A DNA stretch of 64,000 bases from Adiantum capillus-veneris (taxonomy: Eukaryota; Streptophyta; Polypodiopsida; Polypodiales; Pteridaceae): positions 82,557,838-82,621,837 of the forward strand of contig CM043953.1 of the NCBI GenBank assembly GCA_014529385.2. Direction: 5' to 3'. Both the position numbers and the translations under genes were made by a program. Positions 1-12,217 of this stretch are shown piece by piece. Each line of letters begins with the position of its first letter. The first letter of the stretch is position 1. The notes beneath the pieces were generated by a model. That model was not told the origin of the DNA, ran no database searches, and saw only the letters and a list, made by a program, of their open reading frames with translations.

Positions 1-331
1 ATGTTAACCCTCACGGCTCACGGACACCCTATCACGTATGAGACGGACGTTGTAACCTATGGCGGACATTGTACTATTTATTGGTAGAATCAGGGAGCGG
101 GCTTGTCGGTCCAATAGGAAAGAGTAAGAGTGATTGCCGATGAGAGGCGCACTCTAATTGGAACATTCAAGGGATTAGGTGGCTAAGCATGGGCGTCCAA
201 GTGTGAATGGGGTGAGCTCATATAAAAGTCAACTAAACCTAAAATTCACTCATTCTCTCATTTGTGCAATAGAAGAGTGATCTTGCTCCATCTCCATCTT
301 CTTCTTCTTCACCTCCTTGTGTGTGTGTGTG

Positions 332-377
<46 letters not shown>

Positions 378-602
378 TGGGCGATTGAGCATTACAAAGG
401 CACGACGGCGGCGGCGAAGCGGTGGCTCCTTCTTCTTCGCGGCGAGGAATCCTCCACGAAGCAAGCGTAGAGCGGTGAGTGACACACCATCGCCTTCTTT
501 GAGATTACTAGTTTAGGCTTGTTGTGTGGTTGGAGCCATTTGTGGCTTGCACACGGTGTATCGGCAAGTTTCTTGCATTGACACGTGCGACATACGCGCA
601 CA
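1..602. other. Flanking non-coding DNA with a possible LTR promoter
   Basis: No convincing gene is visible. A TATA-like TATAAAAG lies at 221-228, followed by a pyrimidine-rich stretch and microsatellites. That layout resembles the U3/R part of an LTR read on the plus strand, but I found no second copy or ends, so this is a weak inference. The apparent minus-strand ORF at 392-607 has no recognisable domain. Confidence 0.3.
319..375. repeat. (GT)n-(GA)n microsatellite
   Basis: A short GT run (319-332) passes into an uninterrupted GA run (about 335-375). Confidence 0.95.
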
Positions 603-687
603 ACCATTTATGACCGGCTGGCCAATTTGTACTCACTTTGACCATTCAAGAAATCTATAAATTAAATACATGCAAGAGGGAAATGGT
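603..687. repeat. Inverted copy of part of the M1 LTR
   Basis: These 85 bases are the near-perfect reverse complement of 6751-6834 inside the right-hand M1 LTR, with about five mismatches by eye. The segment sits directly outside the left M1 LTR, in the opposite orientation to it. Confidence 0.85.
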
Positions 688-692
688 ACCAT

Positions 693-1317
693 TGCTATAG
701 CCGGAAGCCCGGCTACCCTGCAAATACTCAAAAATAGCACATAGCAAGACATAAACGACTAAATCTACATACTTGTCGACTCACATAGCACATAACCACG
801 ACATATGCAAACAAAGAGACATAGAGAGAAAGAGAGAGCGAGATAGCACGTGCACACACCTCCTAGAGTGGGGTGCTACGCAGGAACTATGAGAGAGGAG
901 GGAGGAGAGAAGAGAAGAAGACACAATAACTGGGTGCAATCTCCCCGCGTGCAAGAGTGAGCATGTCCCTCTTACACATATTTAATTTATAGAAAAGTTC
1001 ATGCTCAAAAATGAGTTACGTCCAGTTCACAATTGGTCATAAAATAGTCATGGCTCATAAAGAGCTCAATGTAACAATTAATAACTGTCTACATCTCAAC
1101 TTATAACTAAACCATAAAATACTAAGGCTTGCCACGAAATCCAATGGTGGTAGTTTTATTTTGAATAAATGCTATCGTCTTATTGTCCAACACGTGCCAA
1201 TCACTGATCTGCTCACACAACACCCAACAATTGATCATATTCCACAATTTAAATCAAAATTGCAATGCTTCATCAAATATTTCACAAATATATCATTAAA
1301 ATACCAATTCCATTACA
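693..1317 (-). repeat. M1 3' LTR (left copy)
   Basis: Aligns in direct orientation with 6398-6961. Both copies begin TGCTAYAGYC and end CCATWACA on the plus strand, and share the blocks TGGGTGCAATCTCCCC, TATTTAATTTATAGA and GGCTCATAAAGAGC. The copies are strongly diverged, with many indels and an expanded GA tract in the other copy. The TG...CA ends are chosen from where alignment stops. Confidence 0.6.
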
Positions 1318-1405
1318 TGCCCCAAGGTTGAAAGACTCCTCAATTGTTACCAAAACCAAACTAGCGAGAGTGGTGGCCAGCCAGGTAGAGTGGTCTAGTA
1401 ATTTG

Positions 1406-1610
1406 GTGTTGCCTAGATCGGTGGATCTACACCAATGGTTGTGCTGCCTAAATCGGTGGATCTGCACTTTTAAAATTCGTCTTGCCTAAATCGAAGAATC
1501 TACACTAGTGCTGCCTAAACAAGCGGATCTGCACTTTTAAAATTTGTGTTGCCTAAATCGGTGAATCTACACTAGTAGAGAGGCACTGCCTAAATCGGCG
1601 AGTCTGTGTC
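1406..1610. repeat. Short degenerate tandem repeat
   Basis: The core TGCCTAAATCGGTGGATCT recurs about six times, roughly every 30-60 bases, alternating with CACTTTTAAAATT spacers. It lies between the chromodomain region and the 3' LTR of M1. Confidence 0.85.
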
Positions 1611-1820
1611 TCTAGGTGTGTGGTATGTAAGTATCAAGTGATGGTAGTGCAGACTTAGAAATTGTTCAGAAATCCATTGACACTCTTCCAAAGAATGGTT
1701 TTTGTATTTTACCAAATATCTTCTGTACTGGTTTCCTCTGCGGGTAGTGGTCATGTCATGATCTAAAATTATTTTGGGAGTTAGAGTTTCTTCATAGTCC
1801 TCAATGAAGGGGGGGGTCAA
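1590..1820 (-). pseudogene. M1 integrase C-terminal chromodomain
   Basis: The 76-residue frame has the chromodomain pattern: a P-x-x-I-L-D start, a basic loop, then YLVKYKN and an E-x-x-x-W core (residues about 15-50). In chromoviruses this domain follows the integrase and directs integration toward modified chromatin. It is out of frame with the integrase core upstream and ends near the 3' LTR. The match is moderate but the position is exactly as expected. Confidence 0.65.
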
Positions 1821-2109
1821 CTGTGGAAGGAGTATCGGGAATAGGTCCCTTGTGTTGTCTCAACAAACTAACATGGAAGGAGTTTTGTACTTTCCAATGT
1901 GAGGGAATGACCAAGCGGAACGCATTGTCATTTATCTTTTGAAGGATTTTGAATGGGCCATAAAATGTAGGGGCCAATTTTACTTTGGGATGTTTTTTAA
2001 CACTTTTTAAGCGTCGTTTTTCAATTCTAAGCCAAAGAAGGTCATTTTATTCAAAAGGTGCAGGTCTTCGTTTCTTGTTGGCTTGTGCAGTGTATCTTTC
2101 TTGTGTCGT

Positions 2110-2703
2110 TTAATGCAAGTTGTGGCTTCTTGTAAAATGTGTGTGGTCTCTTGCTAATGTGTCAGCCACAGGGACATTAGTGCTAATAGTGGAGACAAGG
2201 ACAGGGAGTTTCTTCCCATAGACAATTTCAAAGGGTGCACGGTTTGTGGAGGAGTGAGGGGTGTTATTGTAAGAAAATTGAATCATAGGGAGGTGTTGGT
2301 CCCAGTTTGCAGTATTTTCAATGGTATAAGATCTAAGGAGGTTTATAATAGTGCTATTTGTGGATTCTATTTGACCATTACTTTCAGGGTGAAATGCAGA
2401 TGTGAAATCCATTTTAGAGCCTAAGTTTTTGGCTAGGGCGACCCAAAAATGATTTCAAAAGCGTCCATCACAGTTAGAGAGAATGACTTTGGGGAAGCCA
2501 TGGTAGGGAAAGATGGTTTTGAGGAAAAGGCTTGCAGCCTGTGGTGTAGACAATGTCTTTTTGCAGGGTACAAAGTATACTTGTTTGCTAAAACGGTCAA
2601 CTATGGTCCATATCATATCATTGTGTGAGGATGTGGTGGGAAGTCCTATGATAAAATCCATGGATATTTGTTCCCAATGACCAGCAGGGATAGGGAGAGG
2701 CAT
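2110..2703 (-). pseudogene. M1 integrase catalytic core
   Basis: Two broken frames make up a Ty3 integrase core. The upstream part (2455-2703) has GHWEQISMDFIIGLP with the first catalytic Asp, then a D-R-F-S-K block. The second-Asp motif, normally S-D-x-D-x-R-F, reads SNCDGRF, so that Asp is Asn. The downstream part (2110-2412) has FHPESNGQIES with the catalytic Glu and the usual N-T-P-H-S-S-T block. At least one frame break separates them. Inactive as written. Confidence 0.85.
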
Positions 2704-2779
2704 TAAAAGACCATAAGACTTACCATGATGACGTTTAACTCTTTAACATATCAAACATTCTGAAACAAATTTTGTGATA

Positions 2780-3310
2780 TCATGCTTCATTCCAGGCCAA
2801 AAAAAAATGATCTTGACATGCAGCGAGTGTGGATTGAATTCCTCGGTGACCCATATATGGTGGTGCATGAATTTCAGTCATTGCTAGTTCCTTGAAGGGT
2901 GTTGTGATGCATAGCTTTTGCTGAAAATAAAGATAACCATTTGCCAATGTGTAGTGTTCATAGGGAAGACCATTATTGTGAGTTATTTCAAACCAAGCAC
3001 GTGAGAAATGTGGATCGTGAGCATATGTGCTAGGCATGGAATGAAAAGATTGCACATCACTCACAGAAATGTGATTCAAATAAACATGCTTGATTTTATC
3101 GAAGACACATGAACGAGTAATAGAGAGTACATTCACTTCATGTTTTCTACTTAATGCGTCTGCTACTACATTCGCTTTACCTGGTTGGTATTGTATCATA
3201 GGATGGAAATTTTGAATGAAACCAGCCCATTGGATATGACGATCAGAAATGGTGGATTGAGTCAGAAGATGTTTAATGGCACTTCGAAGCCCATAAGATA
3301 GTGTTTCCAC
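2780..3310 (-). pseudogene. M1 RNase H end and integrase zinc-binding domain
   Basis: This frame holds the end of RNase H and the connection (QPGKANVVADALSRKHEV at about residues 42-59, the classic V-A-D-A-L-S-R signature). The integrase HHCC domain follows: the two histidines lie in E-I-H-A-P-x-x-x-G-H-R-G, and a Cys follows before the frame ends. It overlaps the preceding RT/RNase H frame by about 50 bases, so a frameshift lies near 3270-3310. Confidence 0.85.
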
Positions 3311-4202
3311 ATGTCTAGAGCGTGGACCACGGCTAGCAATTCTTTATCGTATGTGCTGTATTTGGTTTTAGATGGTTTGAGTTTTCGACTTTCAAAGGCA
3401 ATTGGGTAATCATTTTGCATTAAGACTGTGCCTATTCCTGAGCCACTCGCGTTGGTAACAACTACAAAGAAGGGTTGTGTGAAGTCGGGTAATTGTAGGA
3501 CGGGGGAATGTGTGAGGAGATATTTGAGAGTGTCAAATGATTTTTGTTGTGTGGGACTCCAATTGAATGGTACTTTTTGATGAAGTAAAGTGGTCATTGG
3601 TGACGCAATGTGTGAAAAGTTTTTGACAAATTTACGATAAAAGCCTGCTAAACCTAAAAAGGATTTTATGTCATGCATAGATTTGGGGGTAGGCCATGTT
3701 TTAATAGTGTCAATCTTGTGAGGGTCAATATATATACCTTTTTCTGAGACGATGTGGCCTAAATAATCAATTTGTGTTTGAAAAAATGTACTTTTGTCTG
3801 GATTTGCAAACAACTGGTGGTCACGCAATAACTGAAAGACAATATGTAAGTGATTTTTGTGCTCGTGCTCATCACGACTGCAAATCAAAATTTCATCAAA
3901 GAACACAATAACAAAGTCTTGATAATCAAGAAATATTTTGTTCATCATCCTAGCAAATGTGGCCGGTGCATTTGTGAGACCAAACGGTAAACAATAAACT
4001 CATAATGACCAGACTGGGTACGAAATGCAGTTTTAAAAATATCATTGGGGTGCATACGGATTTGATGGTATCCTGATTTCAAGTCAATTTTGCTAACAGT
4101 TTCGCTCTGCGTAAGCGATCTAGGAGGTCGTCTATACGTGGGATGGGATAGCGGTTTTTGACAGTGACCTTGTTTAATGCACGGTAGTCTATGCACATGC
4201 AA
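3262..4202 (-). pseudogene. M1 reverse transcriptase palm and RNase H
   Basis: Two frames joined by a break near 3945. The first (3945-4202) has [11 protein letters not shown], which carries the first catalytic Asp of reverse transcriptase. In the second (3262-3948) the Y-x-D-D box reads FFDEIL, so the second Asp is Glu. The RT thumb follows (FLGLAGFYRKFV), then RNase H, whose first catalytic Asp motif (normally T-D-A-S-G) reads TNASG. Both active sites are therefore altered as well as frameshifted. Confidence 0.9.
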
Positions 4203-4870
4203 AAAGTTTTGTTTTTCTTTTGGACTAGGAGAACTGGGGCACTGAAAGGGGATGCGCTAGGACGGATAAGGCCCTTATCTAGGAGTTCGGTGATTTGTTT
4301 TTGGATTTCTTGTTGGTGCAAGGGACTATGTCTATATGATGCTCTGTGTGGAGGTTGTGAGCCTGGAAAAAATTCAATTTTATGATCTAATTCACCACGA
4401 GAGGGTGGGAGGTAAGGCGGGTAATCATCCACAAAGCAATCATTATACTGTGAGAGGAAATCAGTATGTGTGTGAGAGATAGACGATTGTGTGTGCTCCA
4501 CTTCAGTAACAAATATCATGTATGCTTTGTCATCCTTTCGTAGTGCACATTTTGCTTGTGTGTGTGATATCAAGGGGAACATAGCAAGTGATGCATCAGC
4601 AGAAAGTGAAATAGATTTTCCATTGAAAGTAAAATTCATTGTGTGTGTGCGATAATAAATTTTTGGATTATGTTGGTGACAAAAAGGCATGCCCAAAATG
4701 ATATTGGTGGATTTCAATGGTGCAATTAAAAAATCACGTTGTTCTGTGTAATCACCAATGGTAATTGCAAGAGATTTCATTTCACATGTGCCATTGTACC
4801 TAGTACCTTGAAAAGCACATTTGACTTTGTATGCAGATGGTGTGGTGGTTAAATTCAATTTTTGTACCAA
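4079..4870 (-). pseudogene. M1 retropepsin and N-terminal reverse transcriptase
   Basis: Begins within the aspartic protease: a flap-like region, then the ILGMPF motif near residue 58. The protease catalytic D-x-G-S lies just upstream at about 4890-4905 in another frame, so a frameshift splits the active site. The RT fingers follow from about residue 175, with [38 protein letters not shown] and [13 protein letters not shown]. The fingers motifs are well kept. Confidence 0.88.
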
Positions 4871-4874
4871 TTTT

Positions 4875-5465
4875 TCAGAATAAAATCGTGTGAACTACCA
4901 TCATCGTGTGTAAAATAGACACACTTGAATCTTTAATTTTGCCTTTCGGAAGGAGCAAAGCATGAATTGAAATTGGCGTACTTCGTACATGAGGTGGTGT
5001 TGCGGCTGTCCAATCAGCCATGGGGTCGTCTACGGGTTCTGATTCATCTTTGATGTTGTGTATGCAAGTTGAGGGTTGGCAAGGTCCGGGTGGACGATTT
5101 TTGGTGCAATTGGCTTCAACATGGCCATATTGGAGGCACTTGAAGAACCAAACACCATTACGACGTGCAGGGGGTTGGGGATGATAATGTATGTTTGAAT
5201 TTTGAGGTGCAGCGTGTGTCGGTGGAATGGTTGGATTGTGTTGTGGGCGATGATTGACGACGAAGAAAAGGGGGTGGGAAGTTTTGTGTGTAATTATTTG
5301 TGCGAGGGTTTGAAGTATACCTGTTGAAATTATGACCGTTGTGATTGCAGTTGCGGTTGTTATTACCCCACTAATTGCGAGGTTGAAAATTGGGACGATT
5401 GGGGTTACGCGTGTTGCGCACTTCATGACAATAGAGTTGATTCCTTTCTCAGCATCATAGGCCAA
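4875..5465 (-). pseudogene. M1 gag C-terminal part with altered zinc knuckle
   Basis: A proline/asparagine-rich region precedes a knuckle-like KCLQYGHVEANC (residues about 110-121). The gag consensus is C-x2-C-x4-H-x4-C. Here the last three ligands are kept but the first Cys is Phe. The frame continues toward the protease and ends in a frameshift. Confidence 0.75.
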
Positions 5466-5603
5466 GGATATAGCTTCATAAAGAGATGCCGGTTTAAGAG
5501 AATTGAGTTTTGACTGTATACCATTGGGAACACCATCTTCATATTTTCATTGGAGAGACTCTGCAGGCACTTGTTCTACCATACGGAGCAGTAGAAGACG
5601 TTC

Positions 5604-6176
5604 CTAGAAGCGATCAGTGTAACGAGAGATGGTGTCTTCTTGCATCCAGGATAATTTGGCCCAAGCACGACGAGTGTCAAGACCAAACTGAGGGGGTAGG
5701 AAGGAATCTTTGACCCGCTGTTGAAAACTGTTCCAAGTTGATGGTCGTTCTGCCGTTTTACGAAGCACGCTCCACCATAGTGAAGATTGACCAGAAAGGT
5801 GATTAGTAGCACATTTAATTTTATCTTTTTCAATGAAAGATTTGCCAGCAAAATAATCGTCGAGTTGAGTTAACCAAGATAGCACTGTTTTACCAATTTT
5901 GTGACCATCGAACTTGAAAAACATGAAAGATTTTTTACTTATCTTTGCCTCTTTGCTAGATTGTTGAGCTTCAAACGTAGCCTTCAAAATTTTGATCATA
6001 TGTTCATCTTCGTTGTCGTCTTCACGTGCTCGTTTCTGATCATTTGCTGCAAGGCATTGATTCGCAATGTCTAATTCTTGTTTCAGTAAGAATACTTGTT
6101 GCTCCAAGGTTGGTGCCGGGAGAGGTGAATCGGTGGTCCAATCGGAAGGGTTACTGGTGCTGTTCATCTCCATCAC
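5604..6176 (-). pseudogene. M1 gag N-terminal part
   Basis: 190-residue frame starting at an ATG about 220 bases inside the 5' LTR, as expected for gag. A coiled N-terminus (ALTLEQQ-like heptads), then the retrotransposon gag core: FMFFKFDGHKIGKTVLSWL (about 85-103), a D-Y-F block, LSGQSSLWWSVLR and FQQRVKDSFLPPQ. The frame breaks after RYTDRF and is continued out of frame by 4875-5465. Confidence 0.85.
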
Positions 6177-6397
6177 AAGGGAGGGAATTAATACGTAGAT
6201 TGATCAGCTGAAAATCGCGATTCAACGTTCAGGGTTATGTGTACAAAATTACTGTCATCTTTATAAAGTGTGTGTGTGTGTGTGTGCACGCTCTTGCTTA
6301 GAGATGGTGAAGAGAGAGAAAAAAAATCTCTCTCTATTATGGTCTGCTAAGCTTCTGTTTCCCAAAAAGAAATTGAATGTGTTTGTGTGTGTGTGTG

Positions 6398-6961
<564 letters not shown>

Positions 6962-7259
6962 CTATCTTCTACTCTGTCCAATTCAGATTACTCGTATCTT
7001 CTTTTTCTTGCATAATTTCCTTGCTTGGCTTTGCTTTTGACCTTGTTACCACCATGAGATCACTTCATCCATTGTTCTTTGGAATATCCTCAATTTGGAT
7101 ACATGCTGCACAATCACAATTGTAATGCTTATCTATTCCCTGAGCAAACTGACATTCTTGTATTTTTTGATCATTTTCTTGCTCCTTGTTAGGAAACTCT
7201 ACCCTTTCCTGAATCCATTCGTCGGTCAATCCATTCTTCCTCAATGTATTCTTCCAACA

Positions 7260-8460
7260 TCACTAGATTGTCTTAGCTTGGAGGTCTTTGTTGATGTTGT
7301 GGTGGAGGTTGTTGATTCTATTTTGGAGGTCTATTGTTATTTTTGTATCCGATAATAGGAATACCCCTATCATTCCTATGTCTACACCACAGTTCACAAT
7401 CAAGTCCTTGTATGTGTCCCACAGCTCCACAATAATTTCATTGTAACTGCTGCACATTGTTATGACCTCTATTCTAATACCCCCAATTATTTGGGTTCTG
7501 GAATCTTCTTTGAGGTGCGGGTCCATGATACCTCTTGTTAGGACCCTGACAAGATATCACATCTACAGCTAACTCCCTCATCTTCTGATAACGTGCTCAT
7601 GCTTCTAACCCTGAAATCTGGGTTATAATAACAATTCTCATACTCATCCCAAACCTTTGGCATACCTAACACTACGGTTTTCCTAAAATTTGAAACTAGC
7701 TCATGCTAATTTTTTGTAGTTTATCTTGAATAATTTTATTGACTGCATCTGCAATTACTAATTTCTTTCCCTGCTTCTTCTTGTTTGACCAATATTCATC
7801 GTCAGTATTGATTTCCTCTTCAGTATCCTGATCTGCATCTTCATCTTCTAACTCAGAATCATCTGATTATGAGTCTGAATCCTCACTCTGCTTTTTCTTA
7901 AGTTTCCTTTAGCTCTACCTTACTTCCATATCTTCTTTTAGCTCTTTCAATTGCTTCAAACAAATTAGTAAAATCCCGTGCATTTGCCAATGGAGGTCTC
8001 CTTGCTTATTGACTTTTGAATTCCTTTTTGAGGCCCTTACAAAAATAATCTCCCAAGTGCTCCATGGAAGACTGTTGTGCTACTTCAAGCCTATTTTTGA
8101 AATTTATGAACTTTTGTGCATAACTTCGACCAAAAACACTTTTTATTTCAATTTCCTCATCATATACAAAATATCTTTAGGTGTTTTATCTTCCATGAAC
8201 CCTAATAAAAATCTATGTTTCAAATTATTATAGTCAGCAAAGGCGTCATGCCATACCTTAAGAACCAATCCATGGCTTTGCCTTGTAATGTTATCACAAA
8301 ATGTTCCTTCTTCACTGCATCTGTATGTAATGCCACCACTTGCAGACCACCTTGTTTAAAACTGACCAACGTGACTGTCAGCATCTTGGGACTTCTTGTA
8401 CTTGAACTTTGCCGTGCCCACTTTGGATTTGATGCATCCATTGGGGGTATTTAAAGTGAT
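7260..8460 (-). pseudogene. Degenerate Ty3/gypsy gag
   Basis: At 8220-8441 the minus strand encodes EHFVITLQGKAMDWFLRY, a hallmark of plant gypsy gag. Further along, in shifting frames, are stretches typical of the gag C-terminal half. At about 7400-7460 there is a zinc-knuckle remnant: NYCGAVGH is followed by a Cys one residue late, and the first Cys codon is now TGA. Many stops and shifts. Its pol, if it had one, would lie to the left and is lost at the M1 boundary. Confidence 0.65.
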
Positions 8461-9114
8461 CTCAGTTCTCTTACCAAGAGTGAATTGAAAGGTAAATTAG
8501 GTGTCCCTATTGGTACAAACTGCAGTTGTCTTCTTGCCCTTAAGATTTTTTGAGCTAGCGGTACATTAACCAATTGTCCCAAAATTGGGTCTGTTGTGGG
8601 AGGAGTTGTTTGTTGGCCTTGTTGGTTTGCAAGTGGGGTCTTCTGCAGCTTGTGTTCAGGTCCTTGCAGTTTAGTCTCCGACCCAACAGTTTCTGCTCTT
8701 GTAGCTAACCCCCTTATAGGTTCTTCTTGGTCATTTTTGCCAGACTCTTCTTCCTGCCTTCTCTTGCAGATAATTCTCTCCTTAATCTAAACCTTGTGCC
8801 AGACAAGTGTTGTGTTACATTGAACCCTTCCTCTGACTCACTCATGCATCGCTTCTTCTCATATGTCTTAAGAATTGTATCAACACTTTCCTTTCATTTA
8901 GGCTATAACATGACGGTAAATTTCAGGCACCAAAAGGTAAAAATGGCGTGACTACCTTGTCAACAATTGTAATTTTAATTTATCCTGGCATCTTTGGGAA
9001 GAAATCCTCCAAGAATATTGCCCCATACTCCTTAGATTCTTTCTATGGGGTTACCCAATTGAGAATTCCTTAGGTGATCTATGTCAACCAACATGTCAAT
9101 GCCCTACCGTCTTC
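8461..9114. other. Unassigned spacer
   Basis: Possibly the decayed N-terminal part of the minus-strand gag, but I see no diagnostic motif. No RNA gene or complete ORF. Confidence 0.3.
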
Positions 9115-9757
9115 TTGAATTCCATATGGTGCAGGCTGGATCCAAAGAAATCGTGCATTGCTAAAGAACAAAGTTCTTTTGACAAGCTTAAAGAAAAGCT
9201 TACCTCTCAACCCGTGCTTACATTACCAAATCTCTCAAAACCATTTGAGGTTCAATGTGATGCTTGTGGAGATTGCCTTGGAGCTATTTTGCTTCAAGAA
9301 GGGCATGCCATAGCATATGAGAGTCAAAAACTCAATTCCGATGAGCGAGTATTTGGCATCTACAAAAAAGAGCTACTAGCTGTCCTACATGCCCTGACAC
9401 ATGGAAGCACTATCTATTGGGGACTCCATTTATCTTACAAATGGACCACCAAAGTCTCAAGTACTTCATGACGCAAACCAAGATCTCTGACATACAATGA
9501 GGTGGAAAAATTTTCTTTTGCAATTCAATTTTCATATTGCTCACGTTGTTGGCAAGCACAATCAAGTAGCTGATTCACTATCACGACAACCAAGAGCCAA
9601 TGTGGTGTCCACAACAACTTATAATGATCTATCTTCTATGATAGATGAGTATGCTATTGACCCCAATTTTAAAGATGTAAATTCAGCCCTCACCTTGCAG
9701 GATAGTTATCTTCTCCATAGCAATAGATTATGTGTTACTCTCTTTGTGAAAAAGTGA
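9115..9757 (+). pseudogene. Ty3/gypsy RNase H and connection fragment
   Basis: Two plus-strand frames separated by a break near 9471-9497. The first contains LTSQPVLTLPNLSKPFEVQC, then DACGDCLGAILLQEG (RNase H first Asp kept), then YKKELLAVLHAL with the RNase H Glu. The second begins MRWKNFLLQFNFHIAHVVGK and includes NQVADSLSRQPRANVV. The integrase is missing: within 200 bases the sequence passes to what looks like the last codons of pol and an LTR start, so most of the integrase has been deleted. Confidence 0.88.
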
Positions 9758-10220
9758 TGTATGAATCGCATGTTAGTCATCCATTTTGGATTCCAGAATG
9801 GATTAGTCATCCATTCTGTAATGATCTCATAGGGTAAAAAGGGATCCTCTACCCGCTAAGAAACATAGACTAATGACTAAGGCTTTATCTCCTCTACCTC
9901 ATAGTCGAGGACGACTATGATTTCAAGAGAGAGGTAATGTCATACCCAAATTATTTTCTCATATTAAGATGATCATTTCATGTGAGAGAATAAATGGGAA
10001 CAAGAATTAGAATATAGACATGTGCTTATGGATCAATCTCACCAGGGGACCAAAAGTCGATGGGTCCAAATGAGACATGATCTAGCAAAGAGCAATGCTA
10101 GCTAATGGGGCTTAAAAGACCTTAGGGTTAGCTTCATTAAAGACCTACAAAGGTTAGTATTAAAGTCCTTAGACCCAAGACCTTGGAGTATGTGATATCT
10201 TAGACAAGATAATCATGTGA

Positions 10221-10345
10221 TTGAGGTGCTTGTCGTGCTTGAGCTGACTAAGGTGCTTGAGGTGCTTGTCGTGCTTTGAGCTGACTAAGTTGCTTGAGGT
10301 GCTTGTCGTACTTGGTGACTAAGGTGCTAGAGGTGCTTGTTGTGA
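10221..10345. repeat. Short tandem repeat
   Basis: About four copies of a unit near 35-45 bases with the core GAGGTGCTTGTCGTGCTTGAG followed by CTGACTAAG. Confidence 0.85.
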
Positions 10346-10764
10346 TTATGTGAAAAGGTGCTTGAGAATCTTGAAGTCAAACCAAGTCCTACAATGAGGT
10401 GGGCAAGCCATGCAAGTAGGGGATGAGAGAGAATGGCCTTCCCCTCCCTCAAGGGACACCCATTGCTAAAAAAGGCATATGGGAAACTTGTCAAGCTCCT
10501 AGATAGGTTGTCCCCCATAATGTGCCTAAAGCCTATTGGTTGAGTTTGAGAGAGGTACAATGAGCATTTGGTTTAATTAAACAATTATCTAGGCATTATC
10601 AAGCTCTCTCTCTCTCAGAGGGGTAAGGAGGACACTTGTCCAAACACTACCCATGTTGCTTGAAATGCATTGTGCATGTGATTCACCTTGACAGGTCCAA
10701 TGAGCTTCAATCATGAGCGACAAGGAGGGGTCGACCAAGGCAAACTAGGGATGTGCTTGGGGAT

Positions 10765-10895
<131 letters not shown>

Positions 10896-11660
10896 TGCTC
10901 TCATTGTCACTTTGTGAAAGTGCAAGAACTCCATCTCCTTCTCTAAGCTTGAGAAGTTGAGAGCCTACACCAACAACTCTTAGCTATGGAATGAAAATCC
11001 AACCATGAGCCATGCTTCAATGCTACGCTAGCCATCTTCTGCATCTCCATAAATATGCTAATATGCTATACTAATCTCTATGAGTAATGGTATGAGAGGA
11101 CACTACTTATTTCTTGTAAGAATATTTCTTATTCCTCTTCCCTGCCCTCATTCCCTGCTAGATTTATCCACCTTCGAAGGTGTTTGAGGTCTTGGGAGTG
11201 AGGCTAGGGACAAGTTAATGCTTTCATTTAGCTAAGTTACGGGCATAATTGTAGTGCATGAAGCTCTCTATCTTCATTGTACCATCAAGGTCTCAAGGAA
11301 CACAAATCTTGTATTGTACAAAGTCTTTCTTTATGGGAGAAGCTATAACGAAAAAGCCTTTTGGAGGGGGGACTAGCTCCACATAAATCTGGTCCTCAAG
11401 TGTTGTCAAGTTCTCTAATTATCTCTCTTGCAAAGTATTGTCCATGCCAAGTTAATTAGGTATAATGGTTATGTTGCCACCTCTAATCAAGTTCTCCCTC
11501 TATTTTCTCAAAGTATTCTCATAAAAATGCTCACTACAATTTTCTTAATTTCTCTATTCACAATGTTCATAGTCCATTTCCGTTATAGTTGGGGTGCAAA
11601 CTATCTGCTAGTTTTTTAGGGGAAGGAGAAAAATGAAATTCACACCACACTTATTTACCA

Positions 11661-11960
11661 TTGCAACCACTACCATCATTGAATTTTAACCCATTCGATG
11701 CTCAAGTACCTCCTCAAAATCCACCAGTGGCTCAATTATTACCCCAAAATCTAAAGCATGGGGCAACAAATTCAATGGGAAACAATCTAGGGATGCTAAG
11801 TCATGTAGAAAAATTTGAGACCAAGTGCTCTGTAAGTGGCTTGGAAAACCAATACAATGATGATATTAAAAGGGAACATTTTGTAGCCACATTGCAAGGG
11901 AAAAAGTAGCTTGGTTCTTGTAGTCTAGCATGGTTGAATTTGCAAATTATGCCACTTTGA
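11661..11960 (+). pseudogene. Gypsy gag fragment
   Basis: Plus-strand frame ending KREHFVATLQGKK, followed after a stop by AWFL-type gag sequence. This is the same gag motif as at 8220-8441 on the other strand. It is cut off at 11995 by a solo LTR. Confidence 0.7.
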
Positions 11961-11994
11961 AATTGAGGTTTTTGATAAGATTCATATTGGAAAA

Positions 11995-12217
11995 TGTTAC
12001 CATATATGTGGTGGTGATGTATGTGAACACACTTAGGACCACCATGGAACTTTTTCCCTAACTAGGAGGGTTTTTCTCGTGTGGACTGTATATACGCCTA
12101 ATAGTCTAGAGCTTACTTATGTTTCTATTTTCACACTAAGCAATACACTCTCCACTATGTGCCTTGAGCTTCTTCATCTTCTCCAAGTTGTGTGTGGATT
12201 TGTGCAACTCTAATTCC
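11995..12217 (+). mobile_element. Solo copia-type LTR related to C2
   Basis: Matches 30682-30910 over its length: both start TGTTACCATATA, share GTGAACACACTTAGGACC, CACTAAGYAATACACTCTC and TGTGCCTTGAGCTTC, and end near CTAATTYCAA. TATA-like TGTATATA at about 12086. No internal domain accompanies it. Interrupts the gag fragment. Confidence 0.75.
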
